Assembly: GCA_031216915.1 (NCBI GenBank)
Contig: CM062296.1
Coordinates: 793,905,823 to 793,969,822, forward strand
DNA length: 64,000 nucleotides
Direction: 5' to 3'
Source: Pictodentalium vernedei
Taxonomy: Eukaryota > Mollusca > Scaphopoda > Dentaliida > Dentaliidae
The position numbers were made by a program, and so were the translations under genes. This document shows, one piece after another, positions 32,004 to 42,435 of this stretch. The notes beneath the pieces are model-generated. The model was not told the origin of the DNA. It worked only from the letters and a program-made list of their open reading frames with translations, and did not search any database. Every line of letters begins with the position of its first letter. Position 1 is the first letter of the stretch.

Positions 32004-33955
32004 TTAGCTCATCTTGACAAAGTCAAGCTGAGCTAATCTCATCGCTCTCCGGTCGTCGTCCATCGTCCGTCCATCCGTTGTCCGTCCGTCATCCGTCAAC
32101 ACCATGTTTTGGTCTTTTCCTCCAAAGCCACTGGGCCAATTCAAGTAAAAGTTTGTGTGAGTGATGGTCCCAAAGGGGCATTGCATTTTTGTTCAACTCA
32201 ACATGCCCAGCCCCATAGGAGGGAGTGGGGAAAAATGCTCCAAAATATTTTAAAAATCTTCTTCTCAAGAACCAGTGTGCACAATGACTTGATATTTGCT
32301 ATGGAGCTTCCTTTTGAAGTGTAGAATCAAGTTTGTTCAAACGAAGTTCGTGAAGCAATATTTGGCTTTGTAATGGGAGGGGTAAGATTTTTGGCCCCGC
32401 CCAAAATTATATTATTGGGTCATAAGTACTTGTCCCATGCAAAAAAAAAAATTCCTGCATCCCCATGGGAACCCTGGGAGATAAAAATAGAAATATTTTC
32501 AAACGCCCATATTTCCCAAACCACACGGAACAGAGAGCTGTTATTTGGTATGAAGTATCCTTAGGACCAGTAGAATTGAATGGTAAAAAAAAATGCCGTT
32601 GGTTATGTTAGGGTGTTCTGTAATGGGCATCGAAAAAATGCAGAGTCAGCATATTTGCAAAAATTTTAAAAAAATCATTTCTCCAGAATCAATCATCAGA
32701 ATCGTTTCATATTTGGTATACAGCATTCATAGGGGGGTCAGATACAAGTTTGTTGAAATAAAGCTCATTGGTTCATATTTGGGCTCACTACAGTAGCCCA
32801 AATTTTTAGCATAGGGTAATATGGGGAATATTCTTTAAAAATCTTCTTCTTCAGAACCACCAGTCAGAATCTCTTAATGTTTGGTATACATCATTGTTAT
32901 GAGGGTCAAATTCAAGATTGTTCAAACCAAGTCCCTAGGTTACTATTTGGGCTTCCTGCAGAAGCCCAAATTTTAACTTTGTTCAATATGGGGGATAATT
33001 TAAAAAAAAATCTTCTTCTTCAGATCCACCAGTCAGAATGCTTTCATATTTGGTATGCAACATCTCTAGGGGGGTCAGATTCAAGTTTGTTCAAATCAGA
33101 TCCCTAGGTATATATTTGGGCTCGCTATGGTAGCCCAAATTTTTACTTAGTGCAATATGAGGAAATGTTTTTAAAAATCTTCTTCCTCAGATCCACCAGT
33201 CGGAATGTTTTCATATTTGGTTTTCAACATCTCTAGGGGGTTCAGATTTCAGTTTGTTCAATTCGAGTGCCTGGGTTAATATTTGGGCTCCATATATGGG
33301 GACCTGAATTTAAACTTAGTACAATATGAGGGAATTTCTTCAGAAATCTTCTTCTTCAGATCCACTAGTCAGAATGCTTTCATATTTGGTATACAACATC
33401 TCTAGGGGGGGGGTCAGATTCAAGTTTGTTCAAATCGGATCCCTAGGTTAATATTTTGGCTGTCTATGGTAGCCCAAATTTTAACTTGGTGCAATATGAA
33501 GAAATTTCTTTAAAATTTCTCTTCTTCAGATCCAACAGTCAGAATGCTTACATATTTGGTACACAACATCTCTAGGGAAGTCAGATTCAACTGTGTTCAA
33601 ATCGAGAGCTTGGGTTAATATTTGGGCTCCCTATGGGAGCGGGAATTGGCCATTTTGCTGAAGTATTAAAAATTTCGTATTCAGTACCCTCTAGAGGTGT
33701 GTAACTAAGATTATTCCACATACGTTGTATCAAGGGGCTTCTTAGGGGAGCTCTACATTTTACTTTATGATCAACTGAAGAAAAGGTGTGATGCCCGGTT
33801 TATTTCTGTTACTCCTGAGGGACTCAAGGATTGACAGTGTAGCCTATGGAGATGGCTTGCATAATGTACTCATTCTTTATTTATTATTATTATATCTCTG
33901 TTTATATTGTGTTCTGTTCAAGATGAGCACTTCAGGCCCCGGGGGGGCCTCTTGT
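32004..33955 (+). repeat. Stem-loop-headed tandem-repeat element inside DIRS C
   Basis: The head is agctcatcttgac-aaa-gtcaagctgagct (32006-32034), followed by gtccgtccg-rich sequence. Diverged ~170-bp units follow with aaatcttcttcttcaga and catatttggtatacaacatc (near 32840, 33012, 33180, 33345 and 33515). It separates the RT thumb from RNase H. Part of it (gccccatgggaaccctggga-like, about 32460) is shared with the element at 54257. Confidence 0.8.
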
Positions 33956-33962
33956 TACCATT

Positions 33963-35513
33963 ATGATGGATGCGAGTCAAGCAGGTTGGGGCACGACCCT
34001 GAGCCCAACTGACTTGAAGTGTCAGGGTCTTTGGGACCCTATGTTCCTAGACAGACATATAAACATCAAAGAAATGATGTCAATATGGCTAGCGCTGCAT
34101 CATTGGATGAACATAATACAGAATGCACATGTTCAAATACTGTCGGACAACTCGACAGTAGTAGCGTATATTCAGAACCGAGGAGGCACACATTCGATTC
34201 CGTTATACAATCTAACGGAGAGAATTCTTCTGTATGTCTTGGAACATCACATTCATCTATCGGTCTGTCATATACCAGGTCGTCTGAGCAAAAGGTCGCA
34301 TGTTGCCTTCGGAATGGACTCTCAACCAGCGAGTATTCAGGCAGATTTGCTACCAATGGGATCGGCCAATGATAGACTTATTCACGACTCATCTCAACAA
34401 TCACTTGCAGACATATGTGTTGCCATGCCCAGATCCTCGAGCGTACACAGTAGACGCTGTCTCAATTTCTTGGGATGGAATGATAGGATACGCATATCCT
34501 CTAACTCTGTTGATTCAACAGATCTTGTTAAAGATCAAGCAGTCGCAATGCAAGATACTTCTGGTAGCATCTCTGTCGTCTCAGAAACTGTGGATAAATC
34601 TACTCAGGTGACTGTTATGGGATGTTCCCCAGGAGCTTCCTCCAAGGGAGGACCTTCTTTATCAGGGGAAGTCACACACACTGCATCACAACCCGCAGGG
34701 TCTCAACCATCACGTATTTCCATTGTGCAATCCTTCTTGCACGGGAAGTGCTTTACAGGACGAGCAGTGGACGCAATTTCTAACTGTAGGAGAGCCTCCT
34801 CTTTGCTAAACTATGCAGCAAAGTGGAAGGTTTTCTTTCGCTGGTGTAAGGATCAGTCGATAGACGTATATAATCCATCCATTCCAGACATTACAAACTT
34901 TCTGGTCTATTTGTTTGACATTCTCAAACTTCAGCCAGTTACTATTAAGGGTTATAGGTCTATGTTATCAGGCACTTATGCTCATCATGATAGCTTAGAA
35001 ATTGGATCTAATGTTTCTTCATCTGAGTTAGTTAAAAACTTTTCGATCAATAGACTTAGAACCCTTAGGTTAATTCCTAAGTGGAATTTAGCTTGGGTTC
35101 TGTTGAAGCTTAAAGAAGCTCCATTTGAACCGTTGGAGGCTGTAGAGTTCAAATTCTTGACATATAAAACAGCTTTTCTCTTAGACTTTGCTTCTGCAGG
35201 AAGAGTTAGTGAGCTTCATGCTTTATCTATAGATGATTCTCATTATCATAGTGTTGGTAATACTATTACTTTAACTACTAATGTGGGATTTTTGGCTAAG
35301 AATCAGGCTCCTAATAAATATCCTGAGCCTATTATCATTAAGGCTCTTCCATCATCAGATAGCTGTAGACCTTTGCTGTGTCCAGTAAGAGCTATGTGCA
35401 TTTATAAACGCAGATCAGAGTTTATCAGAAAAGGAAGAAAGCGCTTCTTTTTATCATTAATTCCCAATAGAAGGGACATTCTGTTCATTCTATTGCTAGA
35501 TGGATTCAATTAG
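33963..35513 (+). pseudogene. RNase H fused by a deletion to the tyrosine recombinase frame (DIRS C)
   Basis: A single 516-codon frame begins in RNase H (MMDASQAGWG, residue 1; SDNSTVVAYIQNRGGTHS, about 60) and runs to HIPGRL. About 23 bases present in copy B are missing at 34287-34294, removing the last catalytic block (VVADSLS). This drops the reading into the recombinase phase, which then runs to the YR blocks: AVDAISNCRRASS, LKLQPVTIKGYRSMLS and the first catalytic Arg in ASAGRVSELHAL (about residue 414). It ends early by a frameshift after SLIPNRRD. The true RNase H tail is in the 34300-34611 frame (DLFTTHLNN, LIQQILLKI). The fusion looks accidental. Confidence 0.8.
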
Positions 35514-35765
35514 CAATTCGCACTGCTTATGAAAGTTTATCTTCTAATCAGCAGTCGGTGCTTAAGATTTTGGCGCATGAAGTTAGAGCTCTATAGCACA
35601 TCTTGGGCTTATTCTGATAGTATTGCCATTACTGATCTCATGAAGGCTGCTTACTGGATACAGCCTTCTACCTTTACAAAGTTTTATCTTAGAAATATAG
35701 AGTCTATTTCTAGTTACCTTAGATCTTTAGGTCCTTTATCTGTTGCTCAGAATGTCGTCTACTAA
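35514..35765 (+). pseudogene. Recombinase C-terminal boxes of DIRS C, frameshifted
   Basis: AHEVRAL (35573-35593) lies in one frame. SWAYSDSIAITDLMKAAYW and the catalytic Tyr context FTKFYLRN (Tyr codon 35685-35687) lie in another, so at least two single-base shifts separate them from the long frame upstream. The order and spacing match copy B. The frame ends with VAQNVVY and a stop at 35763-35765. Confidence 0.75.
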
Positions 35766-36372
35766 ATGATTACAGCTATAGTTATGTAGGTTTTCTGTTC
35801 CAGCAGTGACTCTGTCCTGTTGCCCTCTTCGTTCTGTGGTGATTTGACCCAGAGCAAGGGGGATGGGGGGGGGGGGGGGGGCCCTTATACCATCGGCTTT
35901 ATAGTGAAAAGCAAGGGAATTCCTCCTCTGATGTCGGCAATTCTGAGTCGTTACTGGGATGGTTTTAAAGTATAAAGCTAATATATATCTCATTTATGTA
36001 ATATTTTTAAAGTGTAGCTCGGTGTGAAGCATTTGTATATGTCGCATGTCATACGAGCGTTAATTTACAATCCTCGGACACTTTTAAATGAGTATAAAGA
36101 GTCTTTTTCTCTGGACTATCTTTATTTATTAGCTTCCTTTATTAAATTAGTATAATGGGTTATACTGGATGTTAATAGAGAATTATAGATGATAACCTGC
36201 TCAATTATCTAGTTGGTATTGTGTCTTTCTTATTTCTAATAAATAAAAAGGATATATGTTAATCCTTTCTCTCCTTTTCTCCTTGAGGGGATATTCCTGT
36301 ATATATAATTGAGCTTATTGGATTTTCCTTTATGTCCTTGACCCTCCAGCCTTTTTTTCTATTCAACTAAGT

Positions 36373-36452
36373 CTGGGCCATTGGTTTATAGTATAAAAAT
36401 ATGAAAAAATTTAAAGTAATTTATATATCTTTTATACTTACCAATGGCCCAG
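36373..36452. repeat. ICR of DIRS C
   Basis: ctgggccattggtttatagtat complements the left end, and tacttaccaatggcccag with the AT-rich middle complements the right end. The structure is the same as in B and D. Confidence 0.8.
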
Positions 36453-36532
36453 ACGGGGATGGCCCTCCCATGAGTTGGGAACTTATACCTCCTCGCTGAT
36501 TATACACATTTAGCAGGCACTGGTTGTAAGAT

Positions 36533-36722
36533 TGAGGCTTGGCACCAATTTCGGTACTTCCTTGATACTGCGCATGCGCAGTAGACAAAAGTATGGAGGA
36601 CCATACATGCAAATTTGGGGGATTTGGGGGGCAAAATTTGTGTTTGGCCCTGAATATTTAAGAGTTAGCACCAGCTAAGTCTGGGCATTGGTAAATATAA
36701 AAAATATATAAATTACTTTAAT
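36533..36722 (-). repeat. Right terminal repeat of DIRS C
   Basis: This is the reverse complement of the left repeat from ggcttggcaccaatttcgg to aattactttaattt. It carries the perfect 18-bp palindrome TACTGCGCATGCGCAGTA at 36566-36583, an NRF-1-like site. Confidence 0.8.
36566..36583. promoter_or_regulatory. Perfect 18-bp NRF-1-like palindrome in the right repeat of DIRS C
   Basis: TACTGCGCATGCGCAGTA is its own reverse complement and contains the NRF-1 consensus. Because it sits in an inverted terminal repeat it could serve transcription from either end. This role is inferred. Confidence 0.45.
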
Positions 36723-36983
36723 TTTTTTTGTTTTCTGGAATGCCAGACCTGTTTGGTACTGCCTTTAAAATCTGTTATTATTTGTCAATCTTGCATTGAT
36801 TCACAATAGTTCATGATCCATTCTCTGTTGCATTTCAATACATTTTGAGTGTAGAAGACAGTCACATAAGAATTTAATGCAACATTTTGAATAATGAGAA
36901 TATGTGTGTGCCAATTTGTCCTCTTTGTAGCTGAATGTAGTGCAATTTTTCAGTCACAATAGTCATACCCTGAAATGAATATG

Positions 36984-37235
36984 CAGTACATAGAGAGTGT
37001 ATTGTCAATAAATCACCTGCAGAGTGATAATTTCTCTCAAGCAATAAATGCTAATTTGATGCAAAGCGTAATAGCATAAGCAAAGTTTCAGTCAATGGAC
37101 CTCTGGGTTAAACCCGGAGGTCCATTGGTTGAAACTTGGCTTGTGTTTCTGTACGAAATTTGAGAGTAGTACGTTGGGTGATACCTTCACTCCATGGCAT
37201 GGGTCATTGGATGACAATCCACCCTCTTCGTACTG
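36984..37235. mobile_element. TA-type MITE with CAGTAC ends (copy 2)
   Basis: The ends are cagtacatagagagtg and caccctcttcgtactg-like, with TA after the right end. The central palindrome (about 37079-37148) is the same as in 27512-27768. The left flank is not a clean TA, so the left end has drifted. Confidence 0.75.
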
Positions 37236-37734
37236 TAACCAAAATAGCATACAAGTATATGTATTAAAAATTCCAGGTGCAATTGCACTCCCAAGCAACC
37301 TGAGGAGGGCAATTGTTTTGCACTCCTTGATTTTCTAGATAACCAGGCCTGCTCCTAACCTCTACTGAGATACATGTATAGGCAATGACGTACATATATA
37401 TTAAAATTCAGCTGCATAATGCAGAATGAAGAGAGTGGATTACTACTTAATCGCAACACTATGTATATTCTCCACTTGAAAAGTATTTATAATTGTTCAT
37501 AATATCACAAGAAACACTTGCAAACTTTCATCATATGGATCACCAGTGCAAGTTTTGAAGACATATGAATGTATTAGCCTATTTGCACAACAGCTTCTTA
37601 ACTATTTCCCAGTACAAATTGTACTTTCAGTTTCATGAGACATGTGTTTACTTCACGGAAATATGTAAACTTGTGTCCCTGACATTCCAGTTTGACTTCA
37701 TCAGGATTTCCACACCCACCAATCCGAAGCAATA
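37236..37734. other. Non-coding stretch, includes an older repeat used as target by DIRS C
   Basis: gaggagggcaattgttttgc followed by actccttgattttctag (about 37301-37337) is the uninterrupted version of the sequence flanking DIRS C. The remainder looks unique, with no convincing ORF. Confidence 0.5.
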
Positions 37735-38162
37735 CAGTGGAACCCTGTTAATGGAATAGCCACTTTGCCAATGAAAATTATTCAGTTAACAGGAGTATCC
37801 AATTAACAGGGATTGTGTCACTTTCCTGTGTTCTAGAGATAGACTTAGCATTTATTCTATTATATCTTGTTTGAAGAGCTCCATGAGCTCTGTCAAACAA
37901 GATATAACAGATTAAACACCTGTGTTGGATGTACTGAGGCCAAATAGGTCTATAAACAAAGGAAAACTGGGGAGACTCAGGGTAATTTCTTGACAGGTTA
38001 CAAGATTTTTTATTCAATTAACAGGAGTTTACTCTATAGCCTATATTCAATTAACAGGTCAAATTTGTAAAAGAGGCATGGTAAATGGTTTTGAATTGGG
38101 AAATTACATTCAATTAACATGGTTAATCAGTTAAGAGATATCCAGTTAAGTGGGCTCCACTG
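37735..38162. mobile_element. pogo-like MITE with CAGTGGAACC ends
   Basis: The left end is cagtggaaccctgttaa and the right end is ttaagtgggctccactg, flanked by TA on both sides. Repeated ttaacagg-type motifs fill both arms. A palindrome lies at about 37858-37909 (tatatcttgtttga...caaacaagatata). CAGTGG ends with TA target duplication are typical of pogo/Tigger elements in the Tc1/mariner superfamily. It has no ORF. Confidence 0.75.
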
Positions 38163-38303
38163 TATACTCTTTACAAGCTATGCACGGTAGTTGATGATAT
38201 AATTAGTACACAATTTGCCTACTCGTTATACATCGTACCATCCAACTCTGCGATTGTGAGAACACTTTTTGAATTTGTAGATTTTATCCCAAAATAGAAA
38301 AAT

Positions 38304-38842
38304 TAGGGCTGTCACGATTAATCTATTAATCGACTGTTGATGGTCACGGCGAAATCGATTAGTATTTTTCGTTGTCGAATAATCGGTAAATTGTATCCCG
38401 TTCTAGACGTTTAATAATTAAAAGAAAATTTGATGAAAAAACTATTGTTTCTAAAGGTAAAGAGTTAAGAACGTCGATGTTAAACCCCAAGACGCTGTTG
38501 GAAGCAACAGTCTTCCAGGTACATTCATCAAAGCTTTGATGTTCTGAACTTTTGAACCGTCAGTGTAATAATCAAGACCGGTCGGCAGTTGCGAAGTTCG
38601 CAACTGCCGACCGGTCTTGATTATTACACTGACGGTTCAAAAGTTCAGAACATCAAAGCTTTGAATGCACCTAAAAAGGATCGTCTTCGTTGTTTCCTTG
38701 AGGTAGGTCAACTGACTTGAACTTCATTTTTATCGACTTCAAAGAGAGGGAGAGGAGGGTGGGGGGTCATTTAGGTACGATTAATCGTCGATTATTTGCG
38801 ACGATTAATCGATTCCTAAATTAAAAAATCGTGACAGCCCTA
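38304..38842. mobile_element. hAT-type MITE with an 8-bp target duplication
   Basis: The terminal repeats are tagggctgtcacgatt and aatcgtgacagcccta. Both flanks read agaaaaat (38296-38303 and 38843-38850), an exact 8-bp duplication diagnostic of hAT insertion. Inside is a nearly perfect palindrome (38517-38672) with arms of ~76 bases around a single central base at 38596. No transposase is encoded. Confidence 0.92.
38517..38672. repeat. Near-perfect 156-bp palindrome inside the hAT MITE
   Basis: The arms differ only by a three-base gap and one or two substitutions near the outer end. The centre reads gttgcgaagttcgcaac. Such a fold could form a cruciform or, if transcribed, a long hairpin RNA. 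Confidence 0.9.
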
Positions 38843-38850
38843 AGAAAAAT

Positions 38851-39430
38851 GCTAATCAATTCCAGCTATTGCATTGCAGCTCACAATTTTTGCTTTGCAT
38901 TTTGGGATGCGAAACCGAACAAATCAAGGCCTGCAATTGTGACTTAGCAAACCCATGTATATGAGGAATATTCTTTAAAAATCTTCTCAACTACCTGTTA
39001 GAATCCTTTGATATATGGTACACAACATTTGTATTCAAACATTTATCAAAAATGGCCGCTGACCGATTATCAGTTATTTGAGCTCACAATCAGCTGATTC
39101 CAATGCGATTCCAATTGTAATACCGTGCACTGCTAGACAAGTCGAGGCACGCAAGAAACTACATTAAATTGAACATACTTTACAGTGTTTACAGTCCGTT
39201 CACTACTAGATAAGTAAAGACTCAGAAGAACTACATTAAACTGAACATATTTCTCAGTGTTAAACTCTGTTGGATCAGGTCCAGTAAAATTACCAGTCGC
39301 ACAGACTTGGGCAGTAAACATAGCTCTCAGATTCAAGTTTGGATTTAACACTGAAGCTGCTGTATAATGAATTCCGTCTTGTCATTTACCAAATATTTAT
39401 ACATTATTACACAAATCTTTTTTTTTACAG
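38851..39430. other. Intronic/intergenic stretch upstream of the WDTC1-like exon
   Basis: A diverged ~66-bp direct repeat (aagaa-ctacattaaa-tgaacata) starts near 39153 and 39228. A pyrimidine tract leads into the acceptor at 39429-39430. No further exon is recognised. Confidence 0.5.
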
Positions 39431-39599
39431 AAGACAAAGATATCAAAAAGTCAGATATTGACAATGCCACTCGAAGACGGAGTTCACAGATCTCAGAACA
39501 AGAAAAAATTTGGCGTTCACTGGCATATGATTATGAAGCGAGGTTTTGTGGGCATTGTAACACAACAACAGATATCAAAGAGGCCAACTTCTTTGGAAG
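39431..39599 (+). CDS. WDTC1: WDTC1/DCAF9-like gene, internal exon (WD40 region)
   Basis: The exon lies between a pyrimidine-rich AG acceptor (39429-39430) and a GT donor (39600-39601), 169 bp, and starts at codon position 2. The translation includes DIDNATRRRSSQ and FCGHCNTTTDIKEANFFG, blocks I recognise from WDTC1 (adipose in Drosophila, also called DCAF9). That protein has WD40 and TPR repeats and acts as a substrate receptor for CUL4-DDB1 ubiquitin ligases and in fat regulation. The last two bases (ag) join the first base of the next exon to give Ser, restoring the expected Gly-Ser-Asn. Earlier exons, including the start, are not seen in this window. Transposon-derived sequence surrounds the exon, but it has no stops and looks under constraint. 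Confidence 0.85.
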
Positions 39600-40170
39600 G
39601 TAAATAATTCCAGATTTAGGCCGAATAACCGAAAAATATGTTGTTTTTCTGAAAATGATGGCTCAGAAACAGATGCAGACTGGTGTTTTTATTATTAGGT
39701 TTTTCAATTTCAAGATGTTTTTCCATGAATATTCTGAATCCCCCCCCCCCCACCCCCTCCCTTCCCAATTTAAAAAAAATAAAAATGACAAAAACTTCAT
39801 CGATCTGTTTCTTTTATGTAAAAATAAAAACACAAACAAAATTATTTGCTGTCCCACCATTGTCACTCTGACCAGATGTCATGGTTATATCTGTTCTAGA
39901 CACTCCTTCCATTGTTTCACAAATTTGGGTACCGACAGGTCTTAACTGGTAGAGTGCTACATTTCTTTTATCACAGATTTCCTTTCACTATCTATTGCTC
40001 TGTTACATTTGATTGGATAGTGCCAAGAGGCACTATCCAATCAAATGTAACTGAGCAAGTTGTCGACAACAAAATTTGATACTTGCAAGGGTCAATATGA
40101 AACCACGATCAGTAGAGAATAGATCTTACAGTCACAGCTTGTGGTATTTAGTAAAGCCCGGGGAGCGCAG

Positions 40171-40182
40171 TGGCTCAGTAGG
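40171..40182 (+). promoter_or_regulatory. Pol III A box of the SINE
   Basis: tggctcagtagg fits the internal tRNA promoter consensus TRGYNNARYNGG. Confidence 0.85.
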
Positions 40183-40214
40183 TAGAGGTGCAGGCTGCAA
40201 GCCAAGAGGTCCTC

Positions 40215-40225
40215 GGTTCGAATCC
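40215..40225 (+). promoter_or_regulatory. Pol III B box of the SINE
   Basis: ggttcgaatcc is a perfect B-box (GGTTCGANTCC), 33 bases after the A box starts its spacer. Confidence 0.9.
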
Positions 40226-40574
40226 CACCTGCGGCAACCGCGTTGTGTCCTTGGGCAAGACACTTCATCCCCATTGCCCACGTGGGTGCACGATGACGCC
40301 GTGTACTAAGGCGTACTGCACGTCGATGGTACACATGTCTTCAACCTATCTAACCCTGCCTGAGCTGCAGTGCGGAGTTACGATGTTGGGGAGCTGACAG
40401 ATGCTCGTCGTTGCTCGGTGGTTCTCTCCGGGTACTCCGGCTTCCTCCACCCGTAAAACTGTCATGGTCATGATTAGCCATTGTGCATAAATATGTGACC
40501 TTAAACATCAATAAATAAACAATAAATAAATTTAGTAAAGCCCAAATATGGACTTCCAGCACTCTACCAGTTAA

Positions 40575-41198
40575 TTGCCTCCCTTTCCATGTGTAGAATT
40601 TGTTTTTCTTTTACCCTTAAGGGCCTAATTCTGACTTTGATGACTGTTTGCATCAGAACAGGTGCCCCAACATGATGTCTCTGGGGAAGCTTGCCAGTTA
40701 CATTCTAAGTGCCTGGGCAGTTGTTTCTATTCAAGTCTTGGCTGAAGATATAAGCAGACAAGACTTGCATAGATACAACTGCAACTTAAGCCACAGGTTG
40801 TAGACTACCAAAAGTGTAGAAAACGAGTATAAAATTCTCCAGGCACTAAAGGGTTAAGATTTTCTTGTAATTGTATGATGGGGGACGTGTTCTGGGACCA
40901 AACTTAAAAGAGTAAAACTAATGAAATCATTTTTAGAGTTAATTTTTAGATTTTCCGGTTACTCCTTTCTATGTAGGTTCTTACTTGTTTAAAATCCTAA
41001 TTCTGACTTTGATCACATGTTTCTAGGTAAGTCATGGCAACCTATAGTACTGCTGCCGTGGACTGTTCACTTTCTGCAGACGCAATAATATTAGATTTCA
41101 AACACTAATTATAGGAATAATCATCAAAAATTGAATTAATGAAGCACAGAATACAACCTGGTGCTTCATTAATTAAAATTTGGGTGATGATGATTTTC
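40575..41198. other. Intronic stretch without recognised features
   Basis: AT-rich intron sequence. A short direct similarity (cctaattctgactttgat, about 40624 and 41005) is the only structure seen. Confidence 0.5.
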
Positions 41199-42302
41199 AG
41201 CTTAACTTGAGAAAGTCAAGATAAGCTTTTGCCATCATGCATGCGAAAGTCTGTGAGTCTGTAAGTCTGTTAGTCTGTAAGTCTGTGAGTCTATTCACAT
41301 TTTCTTTAGTACAGGCTACACCCCATAGTTCTTGTCTGATCATCATGAAGTTGCATATGCAGGTCCGAGGTCGTGTAGATGAGAACGTCTCCCATCTGGT
41401 CACGATCGGTCAACCGTGAAGCCCAAAAACCTTGAGCACAGTCTACAGGTCGTATTTATGAAGGGATTTCATTGTAACTTGGTAGGATGACTCTGTATAC
41501 TGTCTAGATGAGAACGTCCTCCTTTGGTTGGGTTCAGTCAAGTGAGTCGGCTGCAGGGGCACATTACCTAGATTCCTTTAGCACAGTCTACAACTTGCCT
41601 TTATGGAGTAATTTCATTGTAAATTGGTAGGATGACTCGGCATAATGTCTTGATGAGAACATCCTATTTTGGCCATGATCAGTCAGCCATGACGACCACA
41701 CAGACTTGTGACCTAGATTTGTTTAGCACAGTCTACAGTTCATATTTATGAAGAGATTTCATTGTAACGTGGATGGATAACTCTGTATGATGTCTAGATG
41801 AGATGAGACTATCCTATTTCGGTCACAATAGGTCAGCCAATACCGCTTCCTGGTCATGTGACCTACATTCCTTTAGCACTGTCTACATGTAGTTTTTATG
41901 AAGGGATTTCATTGTAACGTGGTGTGATATCTAGATGAGACTGTCCTATTTGTCATGATCGGTTAACCATGGCCACCAGACCATCATGTGACCTAGATTC
42001 CTTTACCAAAATCTATGAGTTATATTTATGAAGGGATTTCATTGTAACTTGGTAGACTGACTCGTTTTGGAATGATTTTACTGATAACTTGGTAATTTTG
42101 GTTGACATACATTAACTGTGAGGGCCACATCAACCCAGGCCTCAATTATTCTTATTAAAAACACAGCATGTAGGGAACAGAAATTAACATATTCTCAATT
42201 ATCAGTTCTTGTCTTCTTTCATAATCCTTTCATAAACATTGAACACGATCCTTTTCATCAAACACTACATACAGTCAAGTTAAGCTACAGTGTCATTGAC
42301 AT
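41199..42302 (+). repeat. Stem-loop-headed tandem-repeat element in the WDTC1-like intron
   Basis: The head is agcttaacttgag-aaa-gtcaagataagct (41199-41227), followed by gtctgtaagtctgttagtct repeats and about six ~120-145-bp units with atttcattgtaac. The end, aagttaagctacagtgtcat (about 42278-42297), is shared. It is the closest relative of 5441-7035. Confidence 0.85.
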
Positions 42303-42435
42303 TATTATCTGGAATATGCATGCATGGACATCACTGCCTACATGCGAATTATAATCAGTCCATGATGGCTGTACTGTACATTGGAAACAACATAAAGTCA
42401 AGGATGTGGACTGCAGCAAAATTTATAAAGTCTCT

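Larger units (their letters stand above)
27478..36722 (+). mobile_element. DIRS-like retrotransposon C, best-preserved ORF1, two nested insertions
   Basis: The left terminal repeat (27478-27945) is interrupted by a 257-bp MITE. Leader and ORF1 (to 30968), RT-RNase H (30862-34611) cut by a satellite-type element (32004-33955), recombinase (to 35763), ICR (36373-36452) and right terminal repeat (36533-36722) follow. Left and right flanks match a second copy of the target repeat at about 37290-37345, which supports the mapped ends (ccttgat before, attttt after). Frameshifts in ORF2 and ORF3 make it inactive. Confidence 0.87.
40160..40529 (+). mobile_element. tRNA-derived SINE, full length, with 14-bp target duplication
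   Basis: The 5' head is tRNA-like with A box tggctcagtagg (40171-40182) and B box ggttcgaatcc (40215-40225), spaced as in a tRNA. The body contains tgtccttgggcaagacactt, a phrase common in animal SINE bodies. The tail is an (ATAA)n-type repeat. Flanks are the exact duplication atttagtaaagccc (40146-40159 and 40530-40543). It would be transcribed by Pol III and moved by a partner LINE, which is not seen here. The anticodon position appears to read GCA (Cys-like), but the tRNA of origin is uncertain. A truncated relative is at 59287-59365. Confidence 0.92.
39952..40574. mobile_element. TTAA-flanked MITE, family 1 (copy 3), interrupted by a SINE
   Basis: The ends are ttaactggtagagtgct and agcactctaccagttaa. 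The hairpin acatttgattggatagtgcc / ggcactatccaatcaaatgt matches copies 1 and 2. The SINE at 40160-40529 splits it before the tttagtaaagccc block that is contiguous in the other copies. Confidence 0.88.

Noticed and set aside
33650..33955. Cryptic gene between the satellite array and RNase H in DIRS C
   Set aside because: The 74-codon frame ends in RNase H sequence read out of phase; nothing else supports it.
20840..36000. Methyltransferase (DAM-like) domain known from some DIRS elements
   Set aside because: I looked between RNase H and recombinase in B and C; the space is filled by the RNase H tail, and no methyltransferase motif is seen.
40160..40235. Possible functional tRNA gene
   Set aside because: A and B boxes are good, but the acceptor stem does not close and a SINE body, A-rich tail and target duplication follow.
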